This document shows positions 1 through 8,889 of a stretch of DNA of 38,754 nt, one piece after another (positions within the stretch are counted from its first letter, which is position 1; each line of letters begins with the position of its first letter). The stretch is from contig UQMK01000020.1 in the NCBI GenBank assembly GCA_900542085.1, positions 1 through 38,754 on the forward strand, given 5' to 3'. The notes under the pieces are model-generated. The model made no database searches and was not told the DNA's origin. It saw only the letters and a program-made list of their open reading frames with translations. This DNA is from an uncultured Collinsella sp. Lineage in GTDB: Bacteria; Actinomycetota; Coriobacteriia; Coriobacteriales; Coriobacteriaceae. The position numbers were made by a program, and so were the translations under genes.

Positions 1-1330
1 CAAGAAGTTCGCAAGGGGGGGCCGCGCCCGGCGCGCCGGACCCCCCAGCCGTATTGGCCGCGGGCGCAGGCTCCTGTGCAACGGGAGCAGGCTCCGGCTC
101 AAACGTCGGCTCCTCGCCCTCTTCGTAATCGAGCGTGCAGGACTCGGGAAGCATCCCCAGGGCACGGATGGCATCCGAGCCAAACCGGATGTTGCCGGCG
201 GCATTGCGATAAAGCTTGGGCTCGGGCTCGGCCTGCTCGGCCGCGGCAGGCTCCTCTGCCGACTCGGCAGTGGACTCGTCTGCAACGGGCTCCTCGGCCG
301 GAATATCTTGGACCTGGGGCTCGGGTGCGATGGCGCCAATCAGGGTCTCGTCGGCAGAAGCACCTTCGAATCCATCGATTTGCTCATCAAAAGCCTCGCC
401 CTGCGCGGCCTCATCCTCGGGAGCGACCGGCTGGCCATACTCATCCTCGGTATAGGCAGGTTCTTCGTACTCGATGGTATTGCCGTAATCGTTTTGCTGC
501 TGGGCCGCGGCATACTCGGCCGCCGCACGCGCCATCTCCTCGGCGCGGCGCTTCTGCTCGCCAAAATACGTGTCAAACGGAATATCGTCAGGGAACTCGT
601 TCTCACCCTGATAGGGGGCGACGTTATCCATGACACCCAGCATGGCGGCAACAGACGACTTGTTGCAAACCGAGCCGGACGTGTAGGGAAGGACAAAACG
701 ATTGGAAATGATATTTGCGGCATTGGCGAGCGCCACGAGGGAGGCAAGGATCGCAACAATCCACAGCAAGACCTTCAGCACACCGGGAAGCGGCAAGATG
801 CGCAGGATGGCAATAGCCGCGGGAGCAATCGTGGCAATCGGGAGCAACTTGGCGATCAGCGCTCGATACGGCGCATAGGGCTCGCGAGCGAGCAGTTCGG
901 CGCGCGGGGAGTCATAGTGCGCGACGACGACAACCGGGCGATTGCGCGGAGAGGCAAGCGGGCCCGATGCCTTGTGGTAGGCGATGACGTTTTGGCTCAC
1001 GCCCGTTTTACCCAGGCGCGAGATCACGGGGCGACCGGTTCGCTCGAGCACATAGAGCACGGCTCCGACAATGGCCAACAGGGTGCCGACTAAGCCGATA
1101 CCGCCGCCGATGCCCATAAGCAGGGCACCGGCAAATGCCAGAATGCCCGTAACGGCAAACGCCATCCTGCTCGGCGCGGGAGCATTATACTCCTGCACCT
1201 CGGGATCAAAGCCGTGGTTGCGGAAAATTTGAGCGATATCTTCGGCAGCCAAGCGCTCTTCTTCGCTGCACGCCGGCGTGATGCCAGTGTTCTGCAGCAG
1301 GTGGTTAATATAGTTCTGGGTGTTCGCCAT
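1..1330 (-). CDS. M28-like membrane peptidase, truncated by the window edge
   Basis: The frame is open from an ATG at 1330 to the left edge, giving 443 codons with no stop. GGAG lies 5 bases before the ATG. Residues 56-96 and about 160-212 are strongly hydrophobic (two paired membrane segments). Between them, VVVVAHYDSP (134-142) matches the first metal-ligand motif of M28 zinc aminopeptidases (H138, D140). The next expected motif, GAxDNxSG, appears as GSVCNNKSS near 219-227, so the usual bridging Asp is Asn. After that comes a long Glu/Pro/Ala-rich segment (about residues 270-440), probably disordered. The C-terminal part, which would carry the remaining metal ligands, is outside the window. 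The fold assignment rests mainly on the HYD motif; activity is uncertain. Confidence 0.6.
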   Translation of the reverse strand, partial: MANTQNYINHLLQNTGITPACSEEERLAAEDIAQIFRNHGFDPEVQEYNAPAPSRMAFAVTGILAFAGALLMGIGGGIGLVGTLLAIVGAVLYVLERTGRPVISRLGKTGVSQNVIAYHKASGPLASPRNRPVVVVAHYDSPRAELLAREPYAPYRALIAKLLPIATIAPAAIAILRILPLPGVLKVLLWIVAILASLVALANAANIISNRFVLPYTSGSVCNKSSVAAMLGVMDNVAPYQGENEFPDDIPFDTYFGEQKRRAEEMARAAAEYAAAQQQNDYGNTIEYEEPAYTEDEYGQPVAPEDEAAQGEAFDEQIDGFEGASADETLIGAIAPEPQVQDIPAEEPVADESTAESAEEPAAAEQAEPEPKLYRNAAGNIRFGSDAIRALGMLPESCTLDYEEGEEPTFEPEPAPVAQEPAPAANTAGGSGAPGAAPPCELL

Positions 1331-1527
1331 ATGCGCTCCACATCCATAATCCGACAAATAGGCCCAATGTATGCACATTAGAACCGTATATAGTCGAAAG
1401 TATACCCCGAGCGGGCGCAAACGGCCGAATTCTGGGTATCTTAACGCCCCGAGCGGACAAGGATATAGCCTAATCTCCATATCGGACTAAAATCATGGCA
1501 TCAGACACCTTCCCATGCGAGGATTCT

Positions 1528-2550
1528 ATGACGGCAAGCGATACAACCGTAACGAATAAAAAGGGGACACCGGGGCCCGGTTTCGACAAGACCGCCCAGC
1601 GCATCCTCAATCTGTTCTTTGTTCTTAACAGCTCTCCCGAGCCATTGACCACGGAGCAAATTGTCCTGGATTCCGATCTTGGCTATGGGTCGGGCAATAT
1701 CGACTCGGACAAGCGCAAGTTTCGCCGCGATCGCGAAAAACTCCTCGAACGCGGAATCACGATCAAGGAAGTTCGCGCAGCAGGCGCCCAAGAAACCGAA
1801 GAAAGCGCGTGGACCATCGATCGCGAGCACACGTTTGCGGCCGGTGGCCTCATCACCGCAGACGACGCGGACATCTTGCTCGACGCTATCGACCAGACCC
1901 TTGCGACCGGCTCGGCCGCGTTTGCCACGCCGCTTGCAGACATACGCTCCAAAATCGCCTACCTCACCGGCGCATCGACCGCAGAAGAGCCTCCCGCCCG
2001 TCGCTCACCCGCCGTCGATGCGGTGTGGAGCGCTTTTGCCGAACGCTGCGCACTGCGTTTTTTGTATCAAAACGGGCACGGGGAGCAAAAAGAGCGCACC
2101 GTCTGCGTATACGGCATGTTCGAGCACGAGGGCGTGGCGTATTTTTGCGGACTCGACAACGCCACCGATGAAATCAGGACGTTTCGCTGCGACCGCATCG
2201 TTCGCGCATGGCGCCCCTCGAAGGCCTATACCATCCCCGCCGACTTTAACCTGAACGATCGCCTGTTCTTTGAGTTTGATTTTGCCGATTGCACGCCCGT
2301 TATGGCGACTTTTTCGTTCGCCCCGCAAGCCCAGGCCGACATGGTCAGCGGCCTTACGCGCGGTCGCGGGGAGCTCACCCGCACCGAAGAGGGTTGGACC
2401 TGGACCGTCGGTGTGCGCGACCTTAATGCCGCTGCCTCGTTTTGCATGGAGCACGCCATGGACGGCATGAGACCCGTTGCCCCCGATGCACTTAAACTGG
2501 CGTGGAACCACCTCATCGAAAGGACGGTGCACGAGCATGCCCGCGCGTAA
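1528..2550 (+). CDS. WYL-domain transcriptional regulator (first of a tandem pair)
   Basis: This 340-residue protein has an N-terminal helix-turn-helix region (roughly residues 20-90, ending in an R/K-rich recognition segment) and a central WYL domain (about 175-235) with the pattern FLYQNG...GVAYFCGLD...RTFRCDRI. WYL domains sense nucleic acids or nucleotides in regulators such as PafBC and DriD. I chose the ATG at 1528 because GAGG lies 5 bases before it; an in-frame ATG at 1495 has no ribosome binding site. The gene overlaps the next WYL gene by 14 bases, so the two are probably translated together and may act as a heterodimer like PafB/PafC. Target genes cannot be told from the sequence. 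Confidence 0.8.
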   Translation: MTASDTTVTNKKGTPGPGFDKTAQRILNLFFVLNSSPEPLTTEQIVLDSDLGYGSGNIDSDKRKFRRDREKLLERGITIKEVRAAGAQETEESAWTIDREHTFAAGGLITADDADILLDAIDQTLATGSAAFATPLADIRSKIAYLTGASTAEEPPARRSPAVDAVWSAFAERCALRFLYQNGHGEQKERTVCVYGMFEHEGVAYFCGLDNATDEIRTFRCDRIVRAWRPSKAYTIPADFNLNDRLFFEFDFADCTPVMATFSFAPQAQADMVSGLTRGRGELTRTEEGWTWTVGVRDLNAAASFCMEHAMDGMRPVAPDALKLAWNHLIERTVHEHARA

Positions 2551-3454
2551 ACTGACCAGCGAGCAAAGGCTCTCGCGTGCGATTGACATCATGGAGGCCC
2601 TCTACGCTGCCGGCGAGACCGGTATGACACGAGGGGATATCTGCAGCCGTTTTGATATCACGGGTACGGCGCTCGACGAAATTATCGATATCGTCTCGAC
2701 CCTCGCTGACCGTGAGTCGGGCGCACGCATCATCTGCGAACGCCACGGCGAGTGCATCATCCTGACAGGCGATGCGGGGCGTGTGCTGCCCTTGCGCCTA
2801 AGTGCCGCCGAAGGTGCCGTGCTCAACCACGAACTCGAATCGATGGGAATCGACTCTCGGGCAGCAGAGCGTATCCGACACGCCCTCCTACCCGAGAAAC
2901 TCGGCTACAACCAGCGCGTCGTCGATACCGTTGCCCGAGGATCGCACTGGCAACAGCTGAACTGCGCGATTCAAGACGGCGTTCGATGCCGCATCATCTA
3001 CCGTTCGATGGACGACACACGGCCGCGTGAGCGTCTCATCGACCCCCTGCGCATCGCGACGCATGGCGACCAAACATATCTGATTGCCTGGGATGTCGAA
3101 GTTGATGCGCAGCGCTCCTACCGCATGGACAAAATCGAAGGCCTTGCCCTTACCGACGATTCCGTGGAGCGCCACACACCCGCGTCCTCGTCCCTCCACG
3201 AATCCCTTTCCCAAGCGGAGCAGAGCGCAAAACTCCTCATGCCGCTCGATATGGCAGAGCGCCTAGACTGGGCCGGCATCATGTCGATTGAGCCAAACGG
3301 GGCAGACATGGCAACGGTGACTGTGCGTTATGGGTCAGAGCACTGGCTGTTCTGTCAGGTAATCGCAGCGGGCGGAGCCATCCGCATACTGGATGACCCC
3401 GCCCAGGCATTGCGTCTATGCGATATGGCGAAGAGCCTGACCTGCCCGCTTTAA
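2537..3454 (+). CDS. WYL-domain transcriptional regulator (second of a tandem pair)
   Basis: A 305-residue protein starting at an ATG inside the end of the preceding WYL gene. Residues about 5-75 form a winged-helix-like DNA-binding region (LSRAIDIMEALYAAG...DICSRFDI). The WYL domain is around residues 150-205, with IDPLRIATHGDQTYLIAWD followed by the typical SYRMDKI strand; this copy keeps the Tyr-Leu of the family name. A further C-terminal WCX-like region follows to the end. The 14-base overlap with the upstream paralogue indicates translational coupling. The pairing resembles pafB-pafC, the DNA-damage regulators of actinobacteria, but the neighbours (proteasome genes) typical of that locus are not present here, so the role is open. 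Confidence 0.8.
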   Translation: MPARKLTSEQRLSRAIDIMEALYAAGETGMTRGDICSRFDITGTALDEIIDIVSTLADRESGARIICERHGECIILTGDAGRVLPLRLSAAEGAVLNHELESMGIDSRAAERIRHALLPEKLGYNQRVVDTVARGSHWQQLNCAIQDGVRCRIIYRSMDDTRPRERLIDPLRIATHGDQTYLIAWDVEVDAQRSYRMDKIEGLALTDDSVERHTPASSSLHESLSQAEQSAKLLMPLDMAERLDWAGIMSIEPNGADMATVTVRYGSEHWLFCQVIAAGGAIRILDDPAQALRLCDMAKSLTCPL

Positions 3455-6345
3455 CGGCGTCGCTCGTGGCGTGCACGCCACAGCTGCAAATAATGACCGA
3501 TCTGCGCCGACTCGATACGCTGGTAGGAAGTCGTGGGCAGCGACGTCAAGAACTTCTTGCCGTAGCCCTTTGTCACCAAGCGCGGATCTGCCAAGATGAG
3601 CACACCGCAATCGGTTGACGAGCGGATGAGACGGCCGGCGGCTTGCTTGACTTCGAGTACCGCCTCGGGCAGCGAGTAGCGCGCCCAGGCGCGGTCCTCA
3701 CGCAGATTGCGCTCACACGAAAGAGGATCCGTGGGGCTCGAGAACGGCAGCTTGGGGATAATGACGCAACGCAGTGTCTCGCCGCTGGCGTCAAAGCCCT
3801 CCCAAAAGGCCTTGAGCGCAAAGAGCGATGAGGTCGGCTCGTTGATAAACCGATCGCGCAGACGGCGCGGGGACGAGTTGCGCTGTTGGCAATTGAGCTC
3901 TAGACCCGCTCGCGCCAATTTGGGCTCGACACGGGCATACAGGTCCTCCATATCGCGCCTGTTAGTGAAGAGCGTGAGCACCGATCCACCCATGGCGAGA
4001 TGGGCATCGACCAGCACACACTCGAGCGCCGACAGATAGCGCTCGCGATCTCGCGGATCAGGAATGTCCCCCGCCACAACCACGGCCATATTCGAGTCAA
4101 AGTCATAGCTCGAATCCAGGTGTAGCGATGAGGATGTCGACGCACCGATGCGATCGAGGCCGACGGCATGGTTGAAATGCTCAAAGCTCTTAGACACCGT
4201 CATGGTCGCCGAAGCGAAGATGGCTGTGTGCACCTCGGGCAGCCACTCGTTCGCCAAGGCCTCGCCGATGTCGATGCGCTCGGCGGTCATAGACTCCCCG
4301 CCCGCTCGCAGCCGGCGGTTAACCTGCAGTGAGTACACATAGTGCTCATCCGTACCCTCAATGATGAGCTTGAGATTCTCGACCAACTCGTGCAGACGGC
4401 GTGAAATGTCGCCCAGGTCGACGACGACCTCGGGCTTATCGGCAGCGACGGCTTGCACCAGCGCGTCTACGCTTTTATCCGCCTGGTCCAGCGCATCAAT
4501 TGCGGTATGGGCCGGCTGCAAAAAATCGTGCCAGTCATCCGACTCGCGCAGCTCGGGGCCAATCCACAGATTCGCGTTGTCATAGCCCCCGCGGGCACGG
4601 CGGCCAAGCTCGCGCACGCCATCGAACACATCGGCAATCGCCATGCTCGCGCGGGCAACCGTCGACGTTGCTTTGGCGGTGAGTCCCAGGTAGAGCGTGG
4701 AGCCCTCGGAAGTGGCCAGGTCACGGGAAACCTGACTCAGCGCGCCGGCACTCGACCCACCCAAGCGCTCAAACAGCACGCGCGACTCATCTGCCGAAAC
4801 CACGCGCGCCCATTGGCGACGAGCCTCGCGCTCGATGGAATGGGCCTCGTCGACCACCCAGTGACGAATCGGAGGCAAAATCCTTCCCTCGGCGGCCACG
4901 TTGCGGAACAGCAGGGAATGGTTGGTGACCACCACGTCGGCATGTGCCGCACGGCGGCGCGCCCCGTGGACCAGGCATTTGTCAGGGAAGAACGGACACA
5001 GACGACGAGCACACTCGCGCGAAGCCGTCGTAAAGTCGGGACGGTTGACGCTGCGCCAGCGAATGCCGAGTGAATCGAGGTCGCCATCGGCAGATTGGCA
5101 CACATACGCCATGATCACCGCAACCGCCGTGAGCGTGTCAGCAGGATCGCGCTTGGTGGTGATCTCAATCTGACTACGGCTCATGCGCTCGAGCTTGCGC
5201 AGACACGGATAGTGGTCATAGCCCTTGAGCGCACAAAATGACAGGCCCCCGTCCAGCTGTTCGGCGAGCTTTGGCAGCTCATGGTACATAAGCTGGTCGG
5301 CAAGATTATTCGATTTGGTCGCGATGCCGACGGTAATGTTGTTTCGGCGGGCGGCCTCGGCGAAGGGCACGAGATAGGCCATCGACTTACCGACGCCCGT
5401 GCCCGCCTCGATCACGCGATGGGTACCCGTGACCAGCGCATCGCGCACCTCAACCGCCATCGCGATCTGCTCGTCGCGCGGCTCATAGGTGGGATACATG
5501 CGATTGACCAGGCCGCCGGGGGCGTAATCTGCCTCGATCTCTTCACGGCTCGGCATCTTAAGGACCGGCAGCTCGTCCGCATCAACGCGATCGCCTGCGC
5601 GATCGGCCTTGAGCACATCGGCACGAGCGGCGCTGAGCGAAAATATCGAACCCGGGTTCTGGCCAGCCAAAAAAGAAAAAATGGGGCGATAGGACCAAGG
5701 CACGTCCGCGTGCATGTCCGCCAAGCGCGCCATAAGGCCCGAAGGTAGGTCGGTAAGTGCGACCAACAGCACGCGCCACACACCGCACAGGGCATCAACG
5801 TCTGCGTTCGCACGGTGCGATACCGAATCGCACCCAAACAAGTCGGCCATAAAGGACAGTTTGTGCGATGTCAGGCGCGGAAGCGCAATGCGCGATAGCG
5901 CCAGCGAATCGATCCAGATATCACTCACGTTGACACCGCCTTTGACCGATTCGATGAACGACCGGTCAAACGTGGCGTTATGCGCGATAACAGGACAGCC
6001 GCCCACGAAGTCGGCGAGCGCCGCGACGGCCTCGACGGCCGACGGGGCATCTGCCACATCGGCGTTCGTAATGCTCGTGAGCTCGGTAATCTCTACAGGG
6101 ATCAGCTGCTTGGGATGCACGAACGTATCAAAGCGGTCAATGATCTCGCGGCCCGAAAGGCGGGCCGCGGAAATCTCAATTAACTCGTTGTCCTGCACCG
6201 AAAGACCCGTGGTCTCGGTATCGAGGACGATTACGTCCTCCTCGATGAGGCCAAACGACTGCGTCTTAGCGCGCTCGGCGAGCGTGGCGTAAGAATCGAT
6301 GACAAACTGCGGCGTTCCAGGAGATACGGCGTCCTCAATTAGCAT
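3451..6345 (-). CDS. dinG: DnaQ-like exonuclease fused to DinG/XPD-family helicase
   Basis: A 964-residue fusion. Residues about 35-205 are a DEDDh 3'-5' exonuclease: DTETTGL (D42, E44), HNATFD (D127) and HRANADVD (H177, D182). The rest is an XPD/DinG superfamily 2 helicase: Walker A EAGTGVGKS (313-321), DEAH box (499-502) and motif VI QAAGRLIRSS near the C-terminus. Cysteines 381, 445, 450 and 457 are placed as in the Fe-S cluster of XPD/DinG helicases. Such DinG forms with an exonuclease domain are common in Gram-positive bacteria, where some act mainly as nucleases. The ATG at 6345 overlaps the ddl stop by 7 bases and is preferred; a GTG at 6390 would lie deeper in ddl. The stop overlaps the end of the convergent WYL gene by 4 bases. 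Confidence 0.9.
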   Translation of the reverse strand: MLIEDAVSPGTPQFVIDSYATLAERAKTQSFGLIEEDVIVLDTETTGLSVQDNELIEISAARLSGREIIDRFDTFVHPKQLIPVEITELTSITNADVADAPSAVEAVAALADFVGGCPVIAHNATFDRSFIESVKGGVNVSDIWIDSLALSRIALPRLTSHKLSFMADLFGCDSVSHRANADVDALCGVWRVLLVALTDLPSGLMARLADMHADVPWSYRPIFSFLAGQNPGSIFSLSAARADVLKADRAGDRVDADELPVLKMPSREEIEADYAPGGLVNRMYPTYEPRDEQIAMAVEVRDALVTGTHRVIEAGTGVGKSMAYLVPFAEAARRNNITVGIATKSNNLADQLMYHELPKLAEQLDGGLSFCALKGYDHYPCLRKLERMSRSQIEITTKRDPADTLTAVAVIMAYVCQSADGDLDSLGIRWRSVNRPDFTTASRECARRLCPFFPDKCLVHGARRRAAHADVVVTNHSLLFRNVAAEGRILPPIRHWVVDEAHSIEREARRQWARVVSADESRVLFERLGGSSAGALSQVSRDLATSEGSTLYLGLTAKATSTVARASMAIADVFDGVRELGRRARGGYDNANLWIGPELRESDDWHDFLQPAHTAIDALDQADKSVDALVQAVAADKPEVVVDLGDISRRLHELVENLKLIIEGTDEHYVYSLQVNRRLRAGGESMTAERIDIGEALANEWLPEVHTAIFASATMTVSKSFEHFNHAVGLDRIGASTSSSLHLDSSYDFDSNMAVVVAGDIPDPRDRERYLSALECVLVDAHLAMGGSVLTLFTNRRDMEDLYARVEPKLARAGLELNCQQRNSSPRRLRDRFINEPTSSLFALKAFWEGFDASGETLRCVIIPKLPFSSPTDPLSCERNLREDRAWARYSLPEAVLEVKQAAGRLIRSSTDCGVLILADPRLVTKGYGKKFLTSLPTTSYQRIESAQIGHYLQLWRARHERRR

Positions 6346-7304
6346 GCAACGCCCGCTCGACGGAGACCCATACGGATCAGGCTGTCGCACACTTGCGGGA
6401 ACGTCATGTCGTCGGTATGGCGAATCTCGTCAGGATACAGCGACGTATCGGTCATGCCGGGAATGGTGTTGGTCTCGAGAATGACAGGGCCGTCCTCGCT
6501 CACGATAAAATCGCTGCGCGAAATGCCCAGACAGCCGAGGGCCTTATGGGCCGCACAGGCAAGTTCCTGGGCACGCGCATAGTTTTCGGGCGAAATCTGC
6601 GCCGGAATGCGGTGGATATCCGTGGGATCGACGTACTTTACATCCAGGTCGTAGAACTCGCAGTCCTCGGGCTTGCGAATCTCCACAATCGGCAGCGCGC
6701 GCACGTCGTCCTCGCCGTACACGCCCACGGTGATCTCGGTTCCCTCGATGCATTTTTCGACCAGCACCTTATCACCGTACTCAAAAGCCTTGGAGATCGC
6801 CGCGGGCAGCTCGGAGGGCTCATGGACGAGCGAAATGCCGTAGCTGGAGCCGTTGACGGCGGGCTTTACAAAGCACCGCTCGCCACAAATCTCGACGATA
6901 CGATCGATATCGACCTCGTCGCCCGCCTCAAGCGCCAGGCCGGGGGCAATGGGGATGCCCGCCTTGGCATACAGAAGCTTTGAAACCTCTTTATCGGCGC
7001 CACATGCGCTGGCGAGCACGCCTGACGCCGTGTAGGGGATACCCAGCGTCTCCATGGCCCCCTGCATGGCGCCATCCTCGCCGCCGGCGCCGTGCATGGC
7101 GATAAACGCCACGTCGAAGCCACCGGTCGCCATAGTCACCATAAAGTCATCGGCGGCGGTGTCGAGCAGCTCCACCGAGGTGTAGCCGGCCTCCTTCAGT
7201 GCCACCACGACATTCTTTCCCGAATTGAGCGAAATCTCGCGTTCGGCGGAATGGCCGCCCGCCAAGACCGCTACGTGCATGTTCTCTAGGCTTTTACCCG
7301 GCAT
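6339..7304 (-). CDS. ddl: D-alanine--D-alanine ligase
   Basis: This 321-residue protein makes the D-Ala-D-Ala dipeptide for peptidoglycan precursors using ATP. It has the ATP-grasp layout: an N-terminal domain beginning VAVLAGGHSAEREISL, AMHGAGGEDG near residue 70, the nucleotide-binding strand FVKPAVNGSSYGIS (about 145-158), VLVEKCIEGTEITVGV and the metal/ligand loop ETNTIPGMT near the C-terminus. The subtype-defining position usually separating D-Ala from D-Lac ligases (the Tyr of FYDLDVKY-type loops) looks like a D-Ala enzyme, but I am not certain. GAGGAGG lies 6-8 bases before the ATG. It is co-transcribed with the overlapping DinG-like gene downstream and diverges from rlmN. Confidence 0.93.
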   Translation of the reverse strand: MPGKSLENMHVAVLAGGHSAEREISLNSGKNVVVALKEAGYTSVELLDTAADDFMVTMATGGFDVAFIAMHGAGGEDGAMQGAMETLGIPYTASGVLASACGADKEVSKLLYAKAGIPIAPGLALEAGDEVDIDRIVEICGERCFVKPAVNGSSYGISLVHEPSELPAAISKAFEYGDKVLVEKCIEGTEITVGVYGEDDVRALPIVEIRKPEDCEFYDLDVKYVDPTDIHRIPAQISPENYARAQELACAAHKALGCLGISRSDFIVSEDGPVILETNTIPGMTDTSLYPDEIRHTDDMTFPQVCDSLIRMGLRRAGVAC

Positions 7305-7344
7305 GGGCAGACTCCTCCTCTATAATTCCTGCAGCTGATACCAT

Positions 7345-7374
7345 ATTGTAGCGATACCCTCTACGTTTCCCCAA
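7345..7374 (-). promoter_or_regulatory. Candidate promoter for ddl
   Basis: On the minus strand, TTGGGG (7369-7374) and TACAAT (7345-7350) are separated by 18 bases and point toward ddl, about 40 bases from its start. The -35 is a weak match, so this is only a candidate. Confidence 0.35.
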
Positions 7375-7389
7375 AATCGAAAGGCTTCC

Positions 7390-8442
7390 ATGAATCCCAG
7401 GACTAAATCTCAGGACATTCGCGACTTGAGCCAAAACGATATTCGCGAACTTGTCGCCGAACTCGGCCAACCCGCTTTTCGCGCAAAGCAGCTCATCGAA
7501 TGGGTTTTTGAGAAGAACGTTTGTTCGTTTGATGACATGACCAACCTTCCCAAGGCCTTCCGCGAGCAGCTGAAGGAGGCATTTGCCTTCGACACGCCGA
7601 CCGAGCTCACCAAGCAGGTGTCTAAGGATGGCTCTCGTAAATACCTACTCGAGTACCACGACGGCATCTCCGTCGAGACCGTAGGCATGCCTCGTCGCAA
7701 CAAGCTGTCTGTCTGCGTATCCACCCAAGCCGGCTGTGGTATGGGCTGCGCTTTTTGCGCTACCGGTCTGAACGGCCTCAAGCGCTCACTGACCGCTCAA
7801 GAGATCGTTGACCAGGTACTACATGTTTCCAACGACTTTGGTGAGCGCGCGACGAGCGTCGTGTTCATGGGCCAGGGTGAGCCTTTCGCCAACTACGACG
7901 AGGTCCTCAAAGCATTACGCATTCTTAATGACCCTGACGGAATCGGTATCGGAGCGCGTCATCTCACCGTCTCCACCAGCGGCGTTATTCCTGGTATTCG
8001 TAAGTTCGCCGACATTCCCGAGCAGTTCACGCTCGCCGTCTCGCTGCACTCTGCCATTCAATCCACCCGTAATAAGCTCATGCCAGGCGTTAAGAAGTAC
8101 ACACTTCTGCGCCTTCACGAGGCCCTTCAGCTCTACACCGAAAAGACCGGCCGCCGTCCGACATACGAATACGCCATGATCGAGGGCGTCAATGACACCA
8201 ACCCCGAGATGCAGGCGCTCTGCGACTTCTGCGAGGGCACGCTGTGCCACGTCAACCTGATCCAGCTCAACGATATCGAAGGCAGTCCTCTCAAGCCGTC
8301 GCCGATTCATAAGGTTGAAGACCTTCAGCGTCGTCTTGAGTCCCGTGGTATTGAAACCACGATCCGTAACTCTCGCGGCAACGATATCGACGCTGCTTGC
8401 GGCCAGCTCAAGCAACGCTTCAAGATTCAGAAGAACGCGTAG
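7390..8442 (+). CDS. rlmN: Dual-specificity RNA methyltransferase RlmN
   Basis: A 350-residue radical-SAM enzyme that methylates C2 of an adenine in 23S rRNA (A2503 in E. coli) and of A37 in some tRNAs. The radical-SAM cluster motif C116-GMG-C120-AF-C123 is present. The C-terminal NSRGNDIDAACGQL contains C337, equivalent to the methyl-carrying cysteine of E. coli RlmN, so both catalytic cysteine sets are intact. The N-terminal accessory domain (RELVAELGQPAFRAKQLIEWVF) is typical. The gene is monocistronic: it diverges from ddl and is followed by a strong terminator. It is head-on to the inferred direction of replication, unlike most of the left arm. Confidence 0.95.
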   Translation: MNPRTKSQDIRDLSQNDIRELVAELGQPAFRAKQLIEWVFEKNVCSFDDMTNLPKAFREQLKEAFAFDTPTELTKQVSKDGSRKYLLEYHDGISVETVGMPRRNKLSVCVSTQAGCGMGCAFCATGLNGLKRSLTAQEIVDQVLHVSNDFGERATSVVFMGQGEPFANYDEVLKALRILNDPDGIGIGARHLTVSTSGVIPGIRKFADIPEQFTLAVSLHSAIQSTRNKLMPGVKKYTLLRLHEALQLYTEKTGRRPTYEYAMIEGVNDTNPEMQALCDFCEGTLCHVNLIQLNDIEGSPLKPSPIHKVEDLQRRLESRGIETTIRNSRGNDIDAACGQLKQRFKIQKNA

Positions 8443-8458
8443 GGGAGACTAACCTAAA

Positions 8459-8474
8459 CGTTTCATGTGAAACA
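8459..8474. promoter_or_regulatory. Degenerate parS-like site
   Basis: CGTTTCATGTGAAACA matches the parS consensus TGTTTCACGTGAAACA at 14 of 16 positions (differences at positions 1 and 8). It lies just after the rlmN stop, about 2.1 kb from the three perfect sites. Confidence 0.5.
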
Positions 8475-8477
8475 TCG

Positions 8478-8513
8478 AACGGCCCCGGTTGCCTAATTGC
8501 AACCGGGGCCGTT
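8478..8513 (+). terminator. Terminator after rlmN
   Basis: A 15-bp perfect stem (8478-8492 with 8499-8513), loop CTAATT, very GC-rich, followed by TTCATATCT. It is placed 35 bases after the rlmN stop. The T-tract is short. Confidence 0.75.
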
Positions 8514-8569
8514 TCATATCTATCATTAATCTGTATGGCGCAGTTGTTCAACACTTTTTCGCAAGAAAT

Positions 8570-8607
8570 AAGGGGTCCCCGTTCTGGCGTTCAGAGAAGG
8601 ACCCCTT
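8570..8607 (-). terminator. Hairpin, probable terminator of the parAB transcript
   Basis: AAGGGGTCC (8570-8578) pairs with GGACCCCTT (8599-8607) across a 20-base loop. It is downstream of the small membrane protein gene on the minus strand; TTATTTC follows on that strand. Confidence 0.5.
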
Positions 8608-8626
8608 CAATAAAGGCTAGTAATTG

Positions 8627-8638
8627 TTAGGTACCTAA
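8627..8638. repeat. 12-bp palindrome TTAGGTACCTAA, copy 1
   Basis: This perfect palindrome overlaps the stop codon of the small membrane protein gene. An identical copy, sharing the 14-base string GTTAGGTACCTAAA, lies at 12128-12139 just upstream of jag. Function is unknown. Confidence 0.5.
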
Positions 8639-8889
8639 AAGCCTACATTTTCCCATTGATGATTAACCCAATCTTGATTAATCTTAGGATTCTTAGTTAC
8701 CTGAGCTGTACGCATAGCGACATCCTCAGTCATAACATCCATTTTCTTTTTGGACGTATCGACGATATCTTGCGCTCCGCGAAGCAGACGACCACGCAAT
8801 TCATCATCTGTTGCGATCTTAAATCCCGCAAACGCACCAACCGCTACAGTTGCAGCCAAAGCAAGAGCAGTCAGAACTTTATTCTTCAT
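8635..8889 (-). CDS. Small single-pass membrane protein, unknown function
   Basis: An 84-residue protein beginning MKNKVLTALALAATVAVGAFAGF: one hydrophobic N-terminal segment (about residues 4-23) and then a charged amphipathic helix rich in Lys, Asp and Arg. The size and layout recall YtxH-type membrane-anchored proteins, but I see no diagnostic motif. The ATG at 8889 overlaps the end of parB by 11 bases and has AGGGAG about 10 bases upstream within parB, so its translation is tied to parB. Being last in the rsmG-parA-parB cluster suggests, without proving, a link to the cell membrane or the segrosome. Confidence 0.7.
   Translation of the reverse strand: MKNKVLTALALAATVAVGAFAGFKIATDDELRGRLLRGAQDIVDTSKKKMDVMTEDVAMRTAQVTKNPKINQDWVNHQWENVGF

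Noticed and set aside
308..1093. 261-codon open frame on the plus strand
   Set aside because: It lies opposite the M28-like gene, which has membrane segments, a metal motif and a good ribosome binding site; this frame has none.
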